Positions 1 through 8,545 of a stretch of 10,444 bases of DNA are shown piece by piece. Numbering within the stretch: position 1 is the stretch's first letter; every line of letters starts with the position of its first letter. A model generated the notes under the pieces. The model was not told the origin of the DNA and searched no databases. It saw nothing but the letters and a program-made list of their open reading frames with translations. A program made the position numbers and the translations under genes. Source of the DNA: Larix sibirica (lineage: Eukaryota; Streptophyta; Pinopsida; Pinales; Pinaceae); contig NWUY0300039093.1 of assembly GCA_004151065.3 (NCBI GenBank), positions 12,519-22,962 on the forward strand, given 5' to 3'.

Positions 1-872
1 TATTTAGCAAGGAATACTCATTTCATTTGGTCCCATGTTGTAATAGTCTCACCCCCCAAACTCATATACCAACATAGGGTATTTCCCTTTAAAGTAGCAG
101 GAAACAATTTTAACTTTTGTTCATTGGTAGTATAATCATAACTTCGACAAAGAATGTCAAATACAAAGAGAAACTCATCTAGATATTTAGTAGACTTACA
201 ATCAAAATTTGGCAATACCGAGGGTGAGATGTTCTTCATGGGAGCCACCCCAAGCGTCTGTTGAATGGGGAATTCAAGTGTAGTAACTGTCTCGCCATGC
301 GAATTACTACCATTATCCCCCATCTCCTCTTCATGATCATCAGGGTGCCCCCGACGTTCTCTGTTCTCTTCATTATTCATATTTCCATTGTTCTTCTGCT
401 CTTATCTCCTTTCTTCCTCCAATTTCTGTCGATAATCCAACCACTCCTTTTTAGTTACTTCCTTGTCATTAATTCGATAAATATCCTCTGGATTTCTTGT
501 ACCCACATCACTTCCCTTATCTTCTGTAGGTCGCTTTTCAGAAGTGGGCATTGAAACTTCTGTTACCTTCTCCATGGTTGATACTGATGATTCGAGCTTG
601 GGGAGAATAGAGCTTCCTCTTCCTAAAGATGTTCGTTGAAATAAAGTTCCAGTAGGGGAGTTAGTTCTGGTGATCATCTCATCAACAAATGTTTCTCTTC
701 CTAAACTTGGATTTCTACCACGACCTCTTCCACCTACAAAGTTAGTGCTTTGGGGGGTTTCACGTTCTTTTGTTTTATATTCATGCAAGCTTAAATAATC
801 ATACCTTGTTTTTGCGGTAGGAACCTGTTCAGTCTATCTAAGGATGCACAGCTCTTCACTGTGTCTTATCAT
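1..872 (-). pseudogene. gag: Ty3/Gypsy retrotransposon gag, 5' part, broken by in-frame stops
   Basis: This is the N-terminal part of a retrotransposon capsid precursor, read right to left and leaving the window at base 1. One reading frame holds from the first ATG behind the primer-binding site (870-872) to the edge, broken by TAG at 834-836, TAA at 402-404 and TGA at 18-20, with no frameshift. The first half is polar, with an RG-rich patch (GRGRGRN) and charged stretches typical of a gag leader. The second half carries the conserved retrotransposon gag domain, recognisable by LFPATLKGNTLCWYMSL and TITTWDQMK, directly before the last stop; the frame then reads on as VFLAK. The start at 872 is an inference; the frame is closed by TAA at 912-914 further upstream. 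Protease and polymerase parts would lie to the left of the window. Family assignment is firm; inactivity is certain from the stops. Confidence 0.88.
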
Positions 873-944
873 CCCTGCAACCTCAAAAATAAATATAACT
901 AAAGAAACAACTTAATCAGCTACACTCTATGTTTACAGTTACCT

Positions 945-962
945 TCCCCAACAATGGCCCCA
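945..962 (-). promoter_or_regulatory. Degenerate tRNA-Asp-type primer-binding site of the minus-strand element
   Basis: Read on the minus strand the 18 bases are TGGGGCCATTGTTGGGGA. They match 14 of 18 positions of the tRNA-Asp primer-binding site known from plant Athila-like elements (TGGCGCCGTTGCCGGGGA, from memory). Three of the four differences are transitions, as expected from decay of methylated DNA. It lies three bases (TTT) after a CAACA end, exactly where a 5' LTR should stop, and 73 bases before the first gag ATG. The position, the match and the neighbouring gag support each other. Confidence 0.8.
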
Positions 963-965
963 AAA

Positions 966-1848
966 TGTTGGTCACTTTAATTGCCTATTAATTCATAAAC
1001 AAAGTGCTCAATATAAATTGTCAACCCAGGGAAGTCTTTTATTTCAATGGGTAATCAAGCAAAATNAGAAAAATACATGCATAAACATTCAATAACTTAT
1101 CAATCAACTTTAAGTAACCCAATCTACTCAAGGAGTGGTTGTATCCTAATTACTAAGTCTATTCTCTACTTACTGTTCAATCCAACTTCAAATACTAATT
1201 CGACTGCCAAAGATTAAAAGAGTTCATAATCCTTCTACTGTATCAATTCTGAAAATAAATGCCACAATAATGAAATGGATAAATACTCAACTATAAAGGA
1301 ATTCAATCCTCCTCCTGTTCTATAAATCCATATGCCATCTACCAATTTCAGTAGTTCATGAAAGAAAATTAACAATGGTAAAATGCAGCAACAGAGCACA
1401 GGTGTAATAGCAATAATCAATAACACACTTGCAAAGACAAACTACACATTATTCAATTGACTATTTCAACAAACCAATAAAATCTATAATTGAACAATCC
1501 TATGCTTAATGCTCACACTGTTTCAGCAACTCAAAAGTAAATATAATTGCAATTCCACACCAAACGAAATAAAGGAAACAAGCAACTAACTAACTCAACA
1601 AATCTGATAGAAGGTGGGCCCTTTCCTTCTAACAGAGATGCCGCTAAACACTACCAGAAATCAGTACACAGTAGATCAGGAAAATACTGTGACTTTCATT
1701 AATAGAATGAAGTTCACATACATAGTTATTCCACTCCTGTTACAAGTTATCTTCAAAATAATCCTAACTTCTTTTAACCATCCCATCCTCATTTAAATAC
1801 CACAACAAGACAATTCAAATCCTTATAATTCAGAAGAACAATAATGTT
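966..1848 (-). repeat. 5' LTR of the minus-strand element (far boundary unresolved) and non-coding sequence
   Basis: The inner end is well placed: on the minus strand ...CAACA ends at 966, then TTT and the primer-binding site follow, so on the plus strand the LTR opens with TGTTGG. The outer end cannot be fixed. Plus-strand CAACA motifs that would mirror the TGTTG end occur at 1596-1600 and 1803-1807, giving an LTR of about 635 or 842 bases; a clear change of content comes at 1849, where the next element begins. The stretch is AT-rich and I see no convincing minus-strand TATA box, tRNA or protein similarity in it. Short open frames here look like chance. Base 1066 is an N. Confidence 0.5.
1066..1066. 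other. Undetermined base (N)
   Basis: A single N lies in an A-rich stretch inside the presumed LTR. It marks an unresolved base in the assembly and affects no recognised coding feature. Confidence 0.95.
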
Positions 1849-2382
1849 ATCTTCAAGAAGAATTCATCTAGGGTTTCAGAGGATGCCATCTCCTTGATTT
1901 CTACCATGGGATACTGGTACACTGTTGAATATTTTACCTACATGCAAATTTGGGGTAGCAAATCAGTTGACCCACTGCCATAGATCGTCCTTGACAGGAT
2001 GATTTTATCGAAGGCAGATTTCCAAAGAGTTTACAAGGGGGTTCATGGCCAATGCCTCTCTTCAAATAAGAGGGATTGTCCCAAGTTCCCTTTGTATATT
2101 TGGCATCTGACCATTCACAATGCAACTCATGGCATCACTCTCGCCAAAGAATTCAACAAATTGCAGTTAGCTTTTGTAGAGAAGAGGATGCATGATCCTA
2201 AAGGCCTTATAGTAGAACATTTTATACAATACCAATTAAAGAATACTTATGTGCATGAGTTGGAGCCATATGATTCCTTGTTCTAGAATGAAAATATTTT
2301 GAAGAGGTGCTTACTAGGTTAGTTGAACAAGACTAGAGAATGCTCGTGCATGAGGCACAAAGGCAACACAGAACCAGGGTGA
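1849..2382 (+). pseudogene. ORFa, copy A: unrecognised element-encoded protein
   Basis: A single frame of about 177 codons is open except for stops at 1981-1983, 2284-2286 and one more before 2340; it ends at TGA 2380-2382. The longest clean part, from ATG 1999, gives 95 residues including KFPLYIWHLTIHNATHGITL and VEKRMHDPKGL. Aromatic-rich segments (YWYTVEYFTYMQIW) precede it. I see no catalytic motif, signal peptide or membrane segment, and I do not recognise the family with confidence. The same protein is encoded at 7285-7818, which shows the frame was once real. It lies upstream of the gag leader and overlaps it by 43 bases, so it was probably an extra ORF of the retrotransposon. The true N-terminus is unknown because similarity between the copies starts inside the frame. 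Confidence 0.6.
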
Positions 2383-3105
2383 TGGAATAAAGAAACATGA
2401 TCTTCCAAAAGCAGTAGGATGCTTCCAGAGAAGCTATGGAAGCTATAAAAAAGGATATAGTACTAATCTCAGCTTCATCTCAGTCTAATACACATCAATA
2501 ACTGGATAAGAAGCATGGAAAACAACCTATGATATAGGTTCACCCTATTACCACCATCCAAAATCTTAATCTTCCTATACAATAGACCCATACTCCTAAA
2601 AGTAAGTCATCTGCTTATACTTAGTTTGTCTATGATGTTGCTTATGTTCCTAGCTGGATACTACCAAACATATCTATAAATATTGAAAATCCATTTAGGT
2701 TGACTGTAAACCCTCCACTCCATACATCCAATAGTGATATCATTAAATTAGAGAAGGAACAACCCATGGAGGTGATAAACCCTACACCTATAGTCCAAGA
2801 ACCTTCCCAAGTAACTGCTATGGACACCATCCAAGTTGATGCTGGTAATATTCCTCATCCATATACTGATAGTGGTTTTTCAGATGTACCTACTGTTGAT
2901 GATCCCATCCAACAGTCCATTTCCAATTCACGTCATCCTCCATATCCTACCCCAAATCCCCTTAATACAACTACTCAATCCTCTGATCAACCTACATCAA
3001 CTGCATTAAATGATTTAGTTGATCTTATTACCTCACAACAACCCACAACTTCTCAATCAAACCCTCTACCTACCCAAAATATACTCCTTTTCCATCTGAA
3101 ATTAC
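1849..3105 (+). repeat. Direct repeat, copy A (ORFa/ORFb module)
   Basis: This 1.26 kb stretch is repeated in the same orientation at 7285-8545, about 85-90 percent identical by eye over the best parts. Shared similarity starts at TTCAAGAAGAATTCA (1852 on) and stops around CATCTGAAATTA (near 3105); sequences outside these ends are unrelated. The repeat is protein-coding, not LTR-like: it lacks TG...CA ends and an adjoining primer-binding site. Confidence 0.85.
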
Positions 3106-3400
3106 TACCCATTCTACACCACTTCCACATTCGACTCAACCTCAGGTCAAAATTGCCATTCTTACTCCTTTACCTAGAAATCTTGAGTTCAGAGATCATA
3201 TTGAAAATTCACAACGAATCTTGGCTAGGTCACAATCTAGGCTCACGAGAAGCAAGGAACTACAATAAGGATTAACTCTGCGTCTGGAATTGTCTGCTGC
3301 TAATAGCATAAATATTGAAACTAACACAGTACCAGAATGTTTTCCGTGGTTTGAACCTCCTAATCGACGACTGCGCGATATACTCACAGGATAAGCCAAC
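2340..3400 (+). pseudogene. ORFb, copy A: charged then Gln/Pro/Ser-rich gag leader
   Basis: The frame opens with an ATG at 2340-2342, inside the end of ORFa and one base back in phase. The first part is charged and helical (MLVHEAQRQHRTRVME), followed by a low-complexity Pro/Thr/Ser/Gln region (for example NPLNTTTQSSDQPTSTALND). Stops interrupt it at 2388, 2415, 2499, 2535, 2583 and 2622, all TAG or TAA; from 2700 it is open for 125 codons. A one-base shift at about 3076 moves the coding to the third frame, which continues as RNLEFRDHIENSQRILARSQ and runs on into gag. Composition fits a disordered N-terminal leader of a gag polyprotein; no enzyme motif is visible. The part up to about 3105 is shared with copy B. 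Confidence 0.65.
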
Positions 3401-4781
3401 CCAAGCCTTACCTCGAAGTGGGATAACTTTTTGTTTCAATCCTATTACCAATTCGGAGAAGCTTCATCTCCCAACCACTGAAGGTTGATCCCCGGGACAG
3501 GTGGATCAGAGCTACCACCCTCTCCTCCTGATTCTCCTTTCGATTCTCCTCACGGTGATAATTCCCAAGGGATTTATTTCGATCATCGCTTTGGTGATTC
3601 GTCTGATGATTCCAGAGATCAGGATAGAAGCAATCGACACATGGATAACAATTAGAACAAAACCTGGTTGGATCAGGATGCAATGACCATCCCAGGCCTG
3701 TAACATCCTCTTCCAAAAAATACTGAGAAGTTTCTGCCTAAATTTGATCTTGACAAGAAACAACCAACTGAAGATCGCATAAATAAATTTATGCTATCCA
3801 TCCGATTATGAAATGCTGAGCATGAATACATAGTGTGTAGGTTATTTCCCTATACCTTCGAAGGCAAAGCCTCGACATGGTATTTTGGGCAACAACCCCA
3901 AACTATTCAATCATGGGCCCAATTTGAGAAACTCTTTCTCGAAAAATATGGCGACGATAAAACACTAGAATATTTGGTCATGGACCTATCTACAATGAAA
4001 AGGGAAAGTAACTAAATAATTAAAGATTTCAATCAATGGTTCTTAACCCTAAAAAATAAAATTCCTGCTGAGTCCATTCCAGTCGAAAATTTGATTATAG
4101 CTTATAATGCAAAATCTCTTCCCGTCCCTATAACTATGTGGGTCAAATGATCTCACAATACCACCCTCTAGGAAGTGTTCAGTGAAGATATCATAGTCGA
4201 GAAAGACATGTTGAGTCTTAAGGGTAACCCTGATACTGAAAGTGATCAACCCACCACCTCTCGTAAGAAACTTGAACAAACTCCTAAACCTCCTACTCCT
4301 ATAAAGGACTAGGGAGCGTTAGACATGGAAAACCTACAAAACACATTTCAACAAGTCTCCAATGAGGTAATTGATCTCAGGAAAAATGTAAATGAAGGTT
4401 CCCAAAATTGGGGGTTCTTTAAGAATCCTTATAGAAGGCCTTATTAGTCACCAAAAAATCAGAATATGCCTCCCTCCAAAGGAATGAATATCAAGGACTT
4501 AACTTCTTTGCTTAAGGCTATATTAAATGGTCCTCAAGCCCCTTCAGAGGAGGGTGAAATTAAATTTGCCGATAATTCACAGCACCATGACCAACCCCAT
4601 GAAATCCAGGATCACCAAAATACTATCAATTATTTCTCAGAGTTGCCATAGAACTTTAAAGATAATGAATTTGAAACAGTATGCTATGAAACACTCTCAT
4701 AACACTTGTGGGAAAACACAAGTAGCTCAAGATTCCCCATCCACATCTAATCAAAATAAAGAGTTCTTCTACAAATGCTAG
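3401..4781 (+). pseudogene. gag: Ty3/Gypsy gag (capsid) remnant of the plus-strand element
   Basis: This is the capsid region, in the same frame as the leader from about 3077 to 4690. An acidic Asp/Ser-rich tract (PPDSPFDSPHGDNSQGIYFD, from 3524) precedes the gag core at about 3731-4230. Core landmarks are LPKFDL, the conserved stretch LFPYTFEGKASTWYF, and WAQFEKLFLEKYGDDK; the cleanest open part is 3833-4015. A Lys/Pro-rich hinge and LTSLLKAILNGPQAPSEEGE follow. Roughly eleven in-frame stops occur, at least three of them TGA (3479, one near 3809, one near 4147). After a shift near 4690 the frame ends in FFYKC (to 4778) followed by a stop and SHFTKGN, possibly an eroded zinc knuckle; this last point is weak. 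Gag identity is firm. Confidence 0.8.
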
Positions 4782-5530
4782 AGTCACTTCACTAAGGGAA
4801 ACTACTATACCTAATCTAGATTATGACCCTGTGGAGGATCTCAAGAAAACTCGAGCTAACATTTCATTATTCAACTTAATGAAGATTTTGATGATCCAAG
4901 AAAAGGTTTAGAAAACATTTTTTCCCAGTAATGCTATAGAACATAACACTCTCGAAATGTTGATTGATAATACAACTCGACAATCCCCTTCCTCCCATCC
5001 TATGGGAAATAAATTGAAAACACCCCCATTTCTCCTATCATTCGAAATTTTTAACAGAAACGTGCATAAATGTATGATATACTCGAGAGATTCGTAAAAA
5101 ATTATGCGTTTGTCTGTATGTAGGAAACTAAATGTACAACTTGAACCATCACCAACACAAATTGTGCAGTTGGATATATCTAAGGTGAAGGTATTAGGGG
5201 ATTTTTTTTTTTTTAATCAGGTTGTCCTATGATCCTCGAATTCGTCAAACAATTGATATCATAGTTGCCGACGTTCCAGAAGCTTACGGAATGTGGCTAA
5301 GTCGAGTTTGGTTGCAGAAACTTAAAAGACTATTTCATCACCGACTGGTCACATATATGGCTGCCATACAATGAAAAACCTAATAAGATTAAGGTTAGCA
5401 GGGAATCTTATCTCAAATAGACAGTTACCGATCTGAATGACCCAAGTGAACCTGCCTTAGTCCCTACTCCCAATATTGGAAATTATAATATGGACACCTT
5501 TTTTTGGGAATTCTAGCCAATTTATTGCCA
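4774..5530 (+). pseudogene. pro: Retropepsin-like protease region, catalytic site lost
   Basis: The region between gag and RNase H carries the retrotransposon aspartic protease. An inter-domain stretch reads LDYDPVEDLKKTRANISLF from about 4813. The protease starts near 5050 in NRNVHKCMIYS. The codon that should give the catalytic Asp of the D-S/T-G triad reads TAC (Tyr, 5080-5082), and the Gly codon reads AGA (Arg, 5086-5088), so the enzyme is dead apart from its frameshifts. Conserved downstream parts are QLEPSPTQIVQLDISKVKVL, DPRIRQTIDIIVADVPEAYG and DWSHIWLPY. The frame changes at a run of 13 T (5202-5214), near 5323 and at a T run near 5505. Order and sequence fit; the exact limits are approximate. 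Confidence 0.72.
5202..5214 (+). repeat. T13 homopolymer inside the protease frame
   Basis: Thirteen T in a row interrupt the protease similarity, with VKVLG in one frame before and LSYDPRIRQ in another after. It is best read as slippage expansion during decay rather than as a poly(A) tail of another element, since coding similarity continues on both sides. Confidence 0.85.
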
Positions 5531-5545
5531 TATGTGGGATATGAT

Positions 5546-6302
5546 AATCAATCTGAGATAATGCATTTCGATTAGGCAGAGTTGTCCCAAGCCATTGTGC
5601 ATAATGTATATAATGTGAATACAAATTTTCATTTCGATAGGACTTTTTGGACATTATTCTTTGATGGTTCCATATCCAAGGAAGGAGATGGAGGTGGATG
5701 TGTATTGATTGATCCAACAGGAAATAAAACCATGATAACTTGTAGGTTAGAGTTTGAATGTACAAACAATGCAGCTGAATACGAGGCATTGATTCAAGGC
5801 CTAAAAAAAGCAATTGATTTGAATGTTAAAGTTATCAAAGTTTATGGAGATTCAGAAATAATTGTGCGACGAGTCAAAAATAAAATTCATTGTATTTCTA
5901 CCCAATTGAAGAATTATCAATGAGAAGTGTGGGAATAGATTAATTATTTTGAAGATTTCAATATCAATTATGTCCCCCAGTGTCAAAACTTTGATGTTGA
6001 TCTACTTGCTAACGTTGCCTCTAAATTGATGTCCGCTGAAGGTTTTGCACTTGACGGATTTTATGTCGAATTAATGTACAGACCATCCATTCCCAAAAAC
6101 ATCACAAAATGGAAAGTTTTTGATGATGATCGTTAGATATTGGATTTCATCACCACCCAGGACACCTTTAAAGATGTGGCAATTGATGAATAAATTCATG
6201 ACCAATCTCTATTAGATCACCAAAATACTGTTAGGTCTACTACAGACACACAAACATCTCTTGCCTTGATTCCTAAATCAATCACTAGGCTGGAATTTTT
6301 TT
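5546..6302 (+). pseudogene. Additional (archaeal-type) RNase H domain with linker to RT
   Basis: The domain removes the RNA strand of RNA-DNA hybrids during reverse transcription. All four acidic residues expected of RNase H are visible in one frame: Asp in FFDGS (5663-5665), Glu in NNAAEYEAL (5777-5779), Asp in YGDSE (5849-5851) and Asp in FDVDLLA (5999-6001). The open stretch 5576-5920 covers the first three; TGA at 5921 and TAG at about 5936 separate the fourth. The sequence, with the DGS and GDSE forms, resembles the extra 'aRNH' domain of plant Tat elements rather than the standard Ty3 RNase H. A linker follows (VELMYRPSIPKNITKWKVFD, from about 6065) with further stops. It lies upstream of the reverse transcriptase, whereas the standard Ty3 RNase H follows it. 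Domain identity is strong. Confidence 0.85.
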
Positions 6303-7259
6303 AAAGATTTACAGGATAAATTAAAAAATGTGACAAATTGCCAAATCAATAGTTCCTACATGAATTACCAGATAGTCAATCTAGGAACTTGACATAATCG
6401 ACAAAAAATTAACCTTGGCACATAGTGTTCTCCTGCTGAAAGAGCAACCTTTATCAAATTATTCAAAGAATTTAAAGACGTCTTTGCATGGACCTATGAT
6501 GACTCAAACCATTTGATACAAACATTATGCAACACAATATACCCATGAATCTAGACACCAAGCCCTACCAACAAAAGCTTAGAAAGATGCAGCCTAGTTT
6601 AGAGCTCGTAGTTAAAAAAGAACTTGAAAAACTTCTATCATCTACGATCATTTTCCTAGTTAGGCACACCCAGTGGGTGGCAAATATGGTTCCAGTGCAG
6701 AAAAAGAATGGGGATATTCATCTCCATGTTGATTTCCGTAACCTCAATAGAGATTCTTAAAAAAGACAACTACCCTGTATCCCTAATGAAACAAATATTA
6801 CAGAGGGTATCTCGATTAGAATTGTTTTAATTTCTGGATGGTTTTTTTGGGTACAATCAGGTACTAGTTTCTCACCTTGACTAGCTAAAAACTGCATTCA
6901 GGACCCCTTGGGGCACTTTTGCTTACAAGAATATTCCTTTTGGACTGATTAATGTTGGAGCCACTTTCCAGAGAGTGATGGATATCACTTTCATGGGTTT
7001 AATCCATAGTTGTGTTGTAATCTACTTAGATGACATTACAATATTTTCAAAGAAGAGACATGATCATCTTTTGCATTTGAGGTTTGTATTTGAATGATGT
7101 AGGAGATATGGTATCTCTATTAACCCTGAGAAATCAATATTTGTTGTGACTAAAGAGAAATTACTTGGATTTGTAGTTTCAAAACATGGCATAATGATTG
7201 ATCTTGAACGGACTAGAGCAATTTCTTAGGCAAACTTTCCTAGTTCTAAAAATTCTATG
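6303..7259 (+). pseudogene. Reverse transcriptase (Ty3/Gypsy), truncated after the palm
   Basis: The frame starts with FKDLQDKLKNVTNCQINSS at about 6303, shifts near 6505, is open at 6527-6760 (QWVANMVPVQKKNGD, HVDFRNLN), and shifts again in an A run near 6758 to a frame kept to 7259. Polymerase landmarks follow in order: FLDGFFGYNQ with the first catalytic Asp at 6837-6839, FRTPWGTFAY, PFGL at 6936-6947, and YLDD at 7023-7034 with both Asp codons intact. After KLLGFVVSKHGI the similarity stops at NFPSSKNSM, before the thumb is complete. In-frame stops lie at 6828, 6882, 7095 and 7227. RNase H and integrase that normally follow are missing. The cut lies directly before the second ORFa copy at 7285, so the loss is a junction event rather than gradual decay. 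Confidence 0.9.
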
Positions 7260-7284
7260 TTGTATTCCTCACACAACGGAATCC

Positions 7285-7818
7285 ATATTCAAGAAGAATT
7301 CACCTAGGGTTTCATAGGATGCCATATCCTTGATTTCTACCATGTTAGATTGGTACATTTGTGAATATTTTACTTACATCTGAATTTGGGGCAGCAAATC
7401 AGTTCACCTGCTAGCAAGGATTGTCTTTGATAAGATGATTTTATCGGAGGTATATTTCCAAAAAATTTATGAGGGGGTTCATGGCCAGTGCCATTCTTCA
7501 AATAGGAGGGATTGGCCTAAGTTCCCTTTGTATATTGGGAATATGACCATTCACAATGCAACTCATGGAATCACTCTCGCCAAATAATTCAACAAATTGT
7601 AGTTATCTTTTGTAGAGAAGAGGATGCATGATCCTAAAGGCCTTATAGAAGAACATTTTATACATTCCCACTTAAAGAATACTTATGTGCACGATTTGGA
7701 GCTAGATAATTCCTTGTACCGGAATGCACATAGTTTTGAAGAGGTTCTTAGTAAGTTAGCTTTCAAGACTAGAGAATGCTCATGCATGAGGCACAAAGGC
7801 AACATAGAACTAGGGTGA
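7285..7818 (+). pseudogene. ORFa, copy B: unrecognised element-encoded protein
   Basis: This is the second copy of the protein at 1849-2382, in one frame from 7285 to TGA at 7816-7818, with stops near 7312, 7379, 7585 and 7600. It keeps MILSEVYFQKIYEGVHGQC, KFPLYIGNMTIHNATHGITL and an open C-terminal part from ATG 7624 (MHDPKGLIEEHF, NSLYRNAHSFEEVLSKLAF). That C-terminal part shows how the protein reads where copy A is broken by stops. No known catalytic or binding motif is visible. Stops fall at different places in the two copies, which means the frame was intact, or nearly so, when they diverged. Confidence 0.6.
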
Positions 7819-8545
7819 TGGAAGAAAGAAACATTATCTTCCAACAATAGAAGGATGTTTCCAGAGGAGCTATGGAAGCTGCAAATAAGGCTGTAGTTCT
7901 AAGCTCAACTTCATATCAGTATACTATAATAATGAGAATTGGATAAGAAGCATGGAAAACAACCTATGACAGAGGTTCACCCTACTACTCCCATCCATAT
8001 TCTCAATCTTCTTATACAATAGATTCATACTCTTAAAAGTAAGTCATCTGCTTATACTCAGTCTATCTATGATGCTGCTTATGTTCCTATGATACTCCCA
8101 AACATATCTATAAATATTGAAAATCCATCTAGGTTGACTGTAAACCCTCGTGACTCCATACATCCAATAGTGACATCATGGACTTATAAAAGGGACAAAC
8201 TGTGGAGGTGATAAAACCTACACCACTAGTCCAAAAACCTTCCCAAGTAATTACTATGGAAACCATCCAAGTTGATGATGGTAATATTCCTCATCCATCT
8301 CTATATAGTGTTTTTTCATATGTACCTACTGTTGGTTATCCCATACAATAGTCCACTTCCAATTCACCTCATCCCCATATCATACCCCAAATCCCCTTAA
8401 TACAAATACTCAATCCTCTGATTCACCTACACCAACTTCATTAAATGATTTAGTTGATCTTATTGTATCACAACACCCCACAACTTCTCAATCAGACCCT
8501 CTACCATCCCTAAATATTACTCCTTTGCATATGAAATTAGGATAC
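7776..8545 (+). pseudogene. ORFb, copy B: Gln/Pro-rich leader
   Basis: ATG at 7776-7778 opens a frame one base back from ORFa, as in copy A. It begins MLMHEAQRQHRTRVMEERNI, then meets a TAG after a few residues and several frameshifts before about 8400. Pieces such as VEVIKPTPLVQKPSQV and ETIQVDDGNIPHP match copy A. From at least about 8495 the frame (DPLPSLNITPL) is the one that continues into the coiled-coil region. Function is unknown; composition suggests a disordered leader. Confidence 0.6.

Larger units (their letters stand above)
1849..7259 (+). mobile_element. Decayed Ty3/Gypsy (Tat-like) element: ORFa, ORFb-gag, pro, aRNase H, RT; truncated
   Basis: About 5.4 kb of plus-strand coding remnants follow in the order ORFa, Gln/Pro-rich leader plus gag, retropepsin, RNase H and reverse transcriptase. 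Protein similarity runs almost without gap but shifts frame about ten times (near 3076, 4690, 4774, 5208, 5323, 5505, 5530, 6302, 6505 and 6758) and meets many stops. The element lacks a visible primer-binding site, both LTRs, the usual RNase H after the polymerase, and integrase. It ends abruptly in the thumb region of the polymerase, 26 bases before the second copy of the ORFa module. It differs in gag family from the minus-strand element at the left edge, so the two are separate insertions. Confidence 0.85.
7285..8545 (+). repeat. Direct repeat, copy B (ORFa/ORFb module)
   Basis: This is the partner of the repeat at 1849-3105, same strand, start-to-start distance about 5.44 kb, lengths nearly equal (1257 and 1261 bases). 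Both copies begin at the same point; upstream of this one is the broken reverse transcriptase, upstream of the other is the minus-strand LTR. Downstream, similarity fades around CATATGAAATTAGG (8529 on). Small indels separate the copies, so the duplication is old. Confidence 0.85.

Noticed and set aside
261-554. Plus-strand open frame of 97 codons
   Set aside because: It is antisense to the well-supported minus-strand gag, and its Leu/Ile/Ser-rich translation is what the complement of acidic and polar codons gives.
1235-1796. Two short open frames (minus 1235-1426, plus 1614-1796)
   Set aside because: Both lie in the presumed LTR, are about 60 codons long, and show no protein-like similarity or conserved partner in the window.
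3196-3763. Several open frames on both strands over 3196-3763
   Set aside because: The frame running from the leader into gag (Asp/Ser/Pro-rich, in phase with the gag core) explains this stretch; the others are shadows with basic or hydrophobic low-complexity translations.
5202-5214. T13 run as the reverse-strand poly(A) tail of a non-LTR element or processed copy
   Set aside because: Protease similarity continues directly on both sides and no target duplication or inserted sequence is present.
5457-5813. Minus-strand open frame of 118 codons
   Set aside because: It is antisense to the RNase H domain, which has its four catalytic acidic residues on the plus strand.
5546-7259. An endogenous pararetrovirus (caulimovirus) instead of an LTR element
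   Set aside because: Polymerase motifs and the preceding gag are of Ty3 retrotransposon type, the RNase H lies before the polymerase, and no movement-protein or pararetrovirus coat region is seen.
1849-8545. The two 1.26 kb direct repeats as the LTR pair of one element
   Set aside because: They code for protein, lack TG...CA ends and an adjoining primer-binding site, and differ by indels. The enclosed element is cut inside the polymerase, so a complete element between LTRs is not present.
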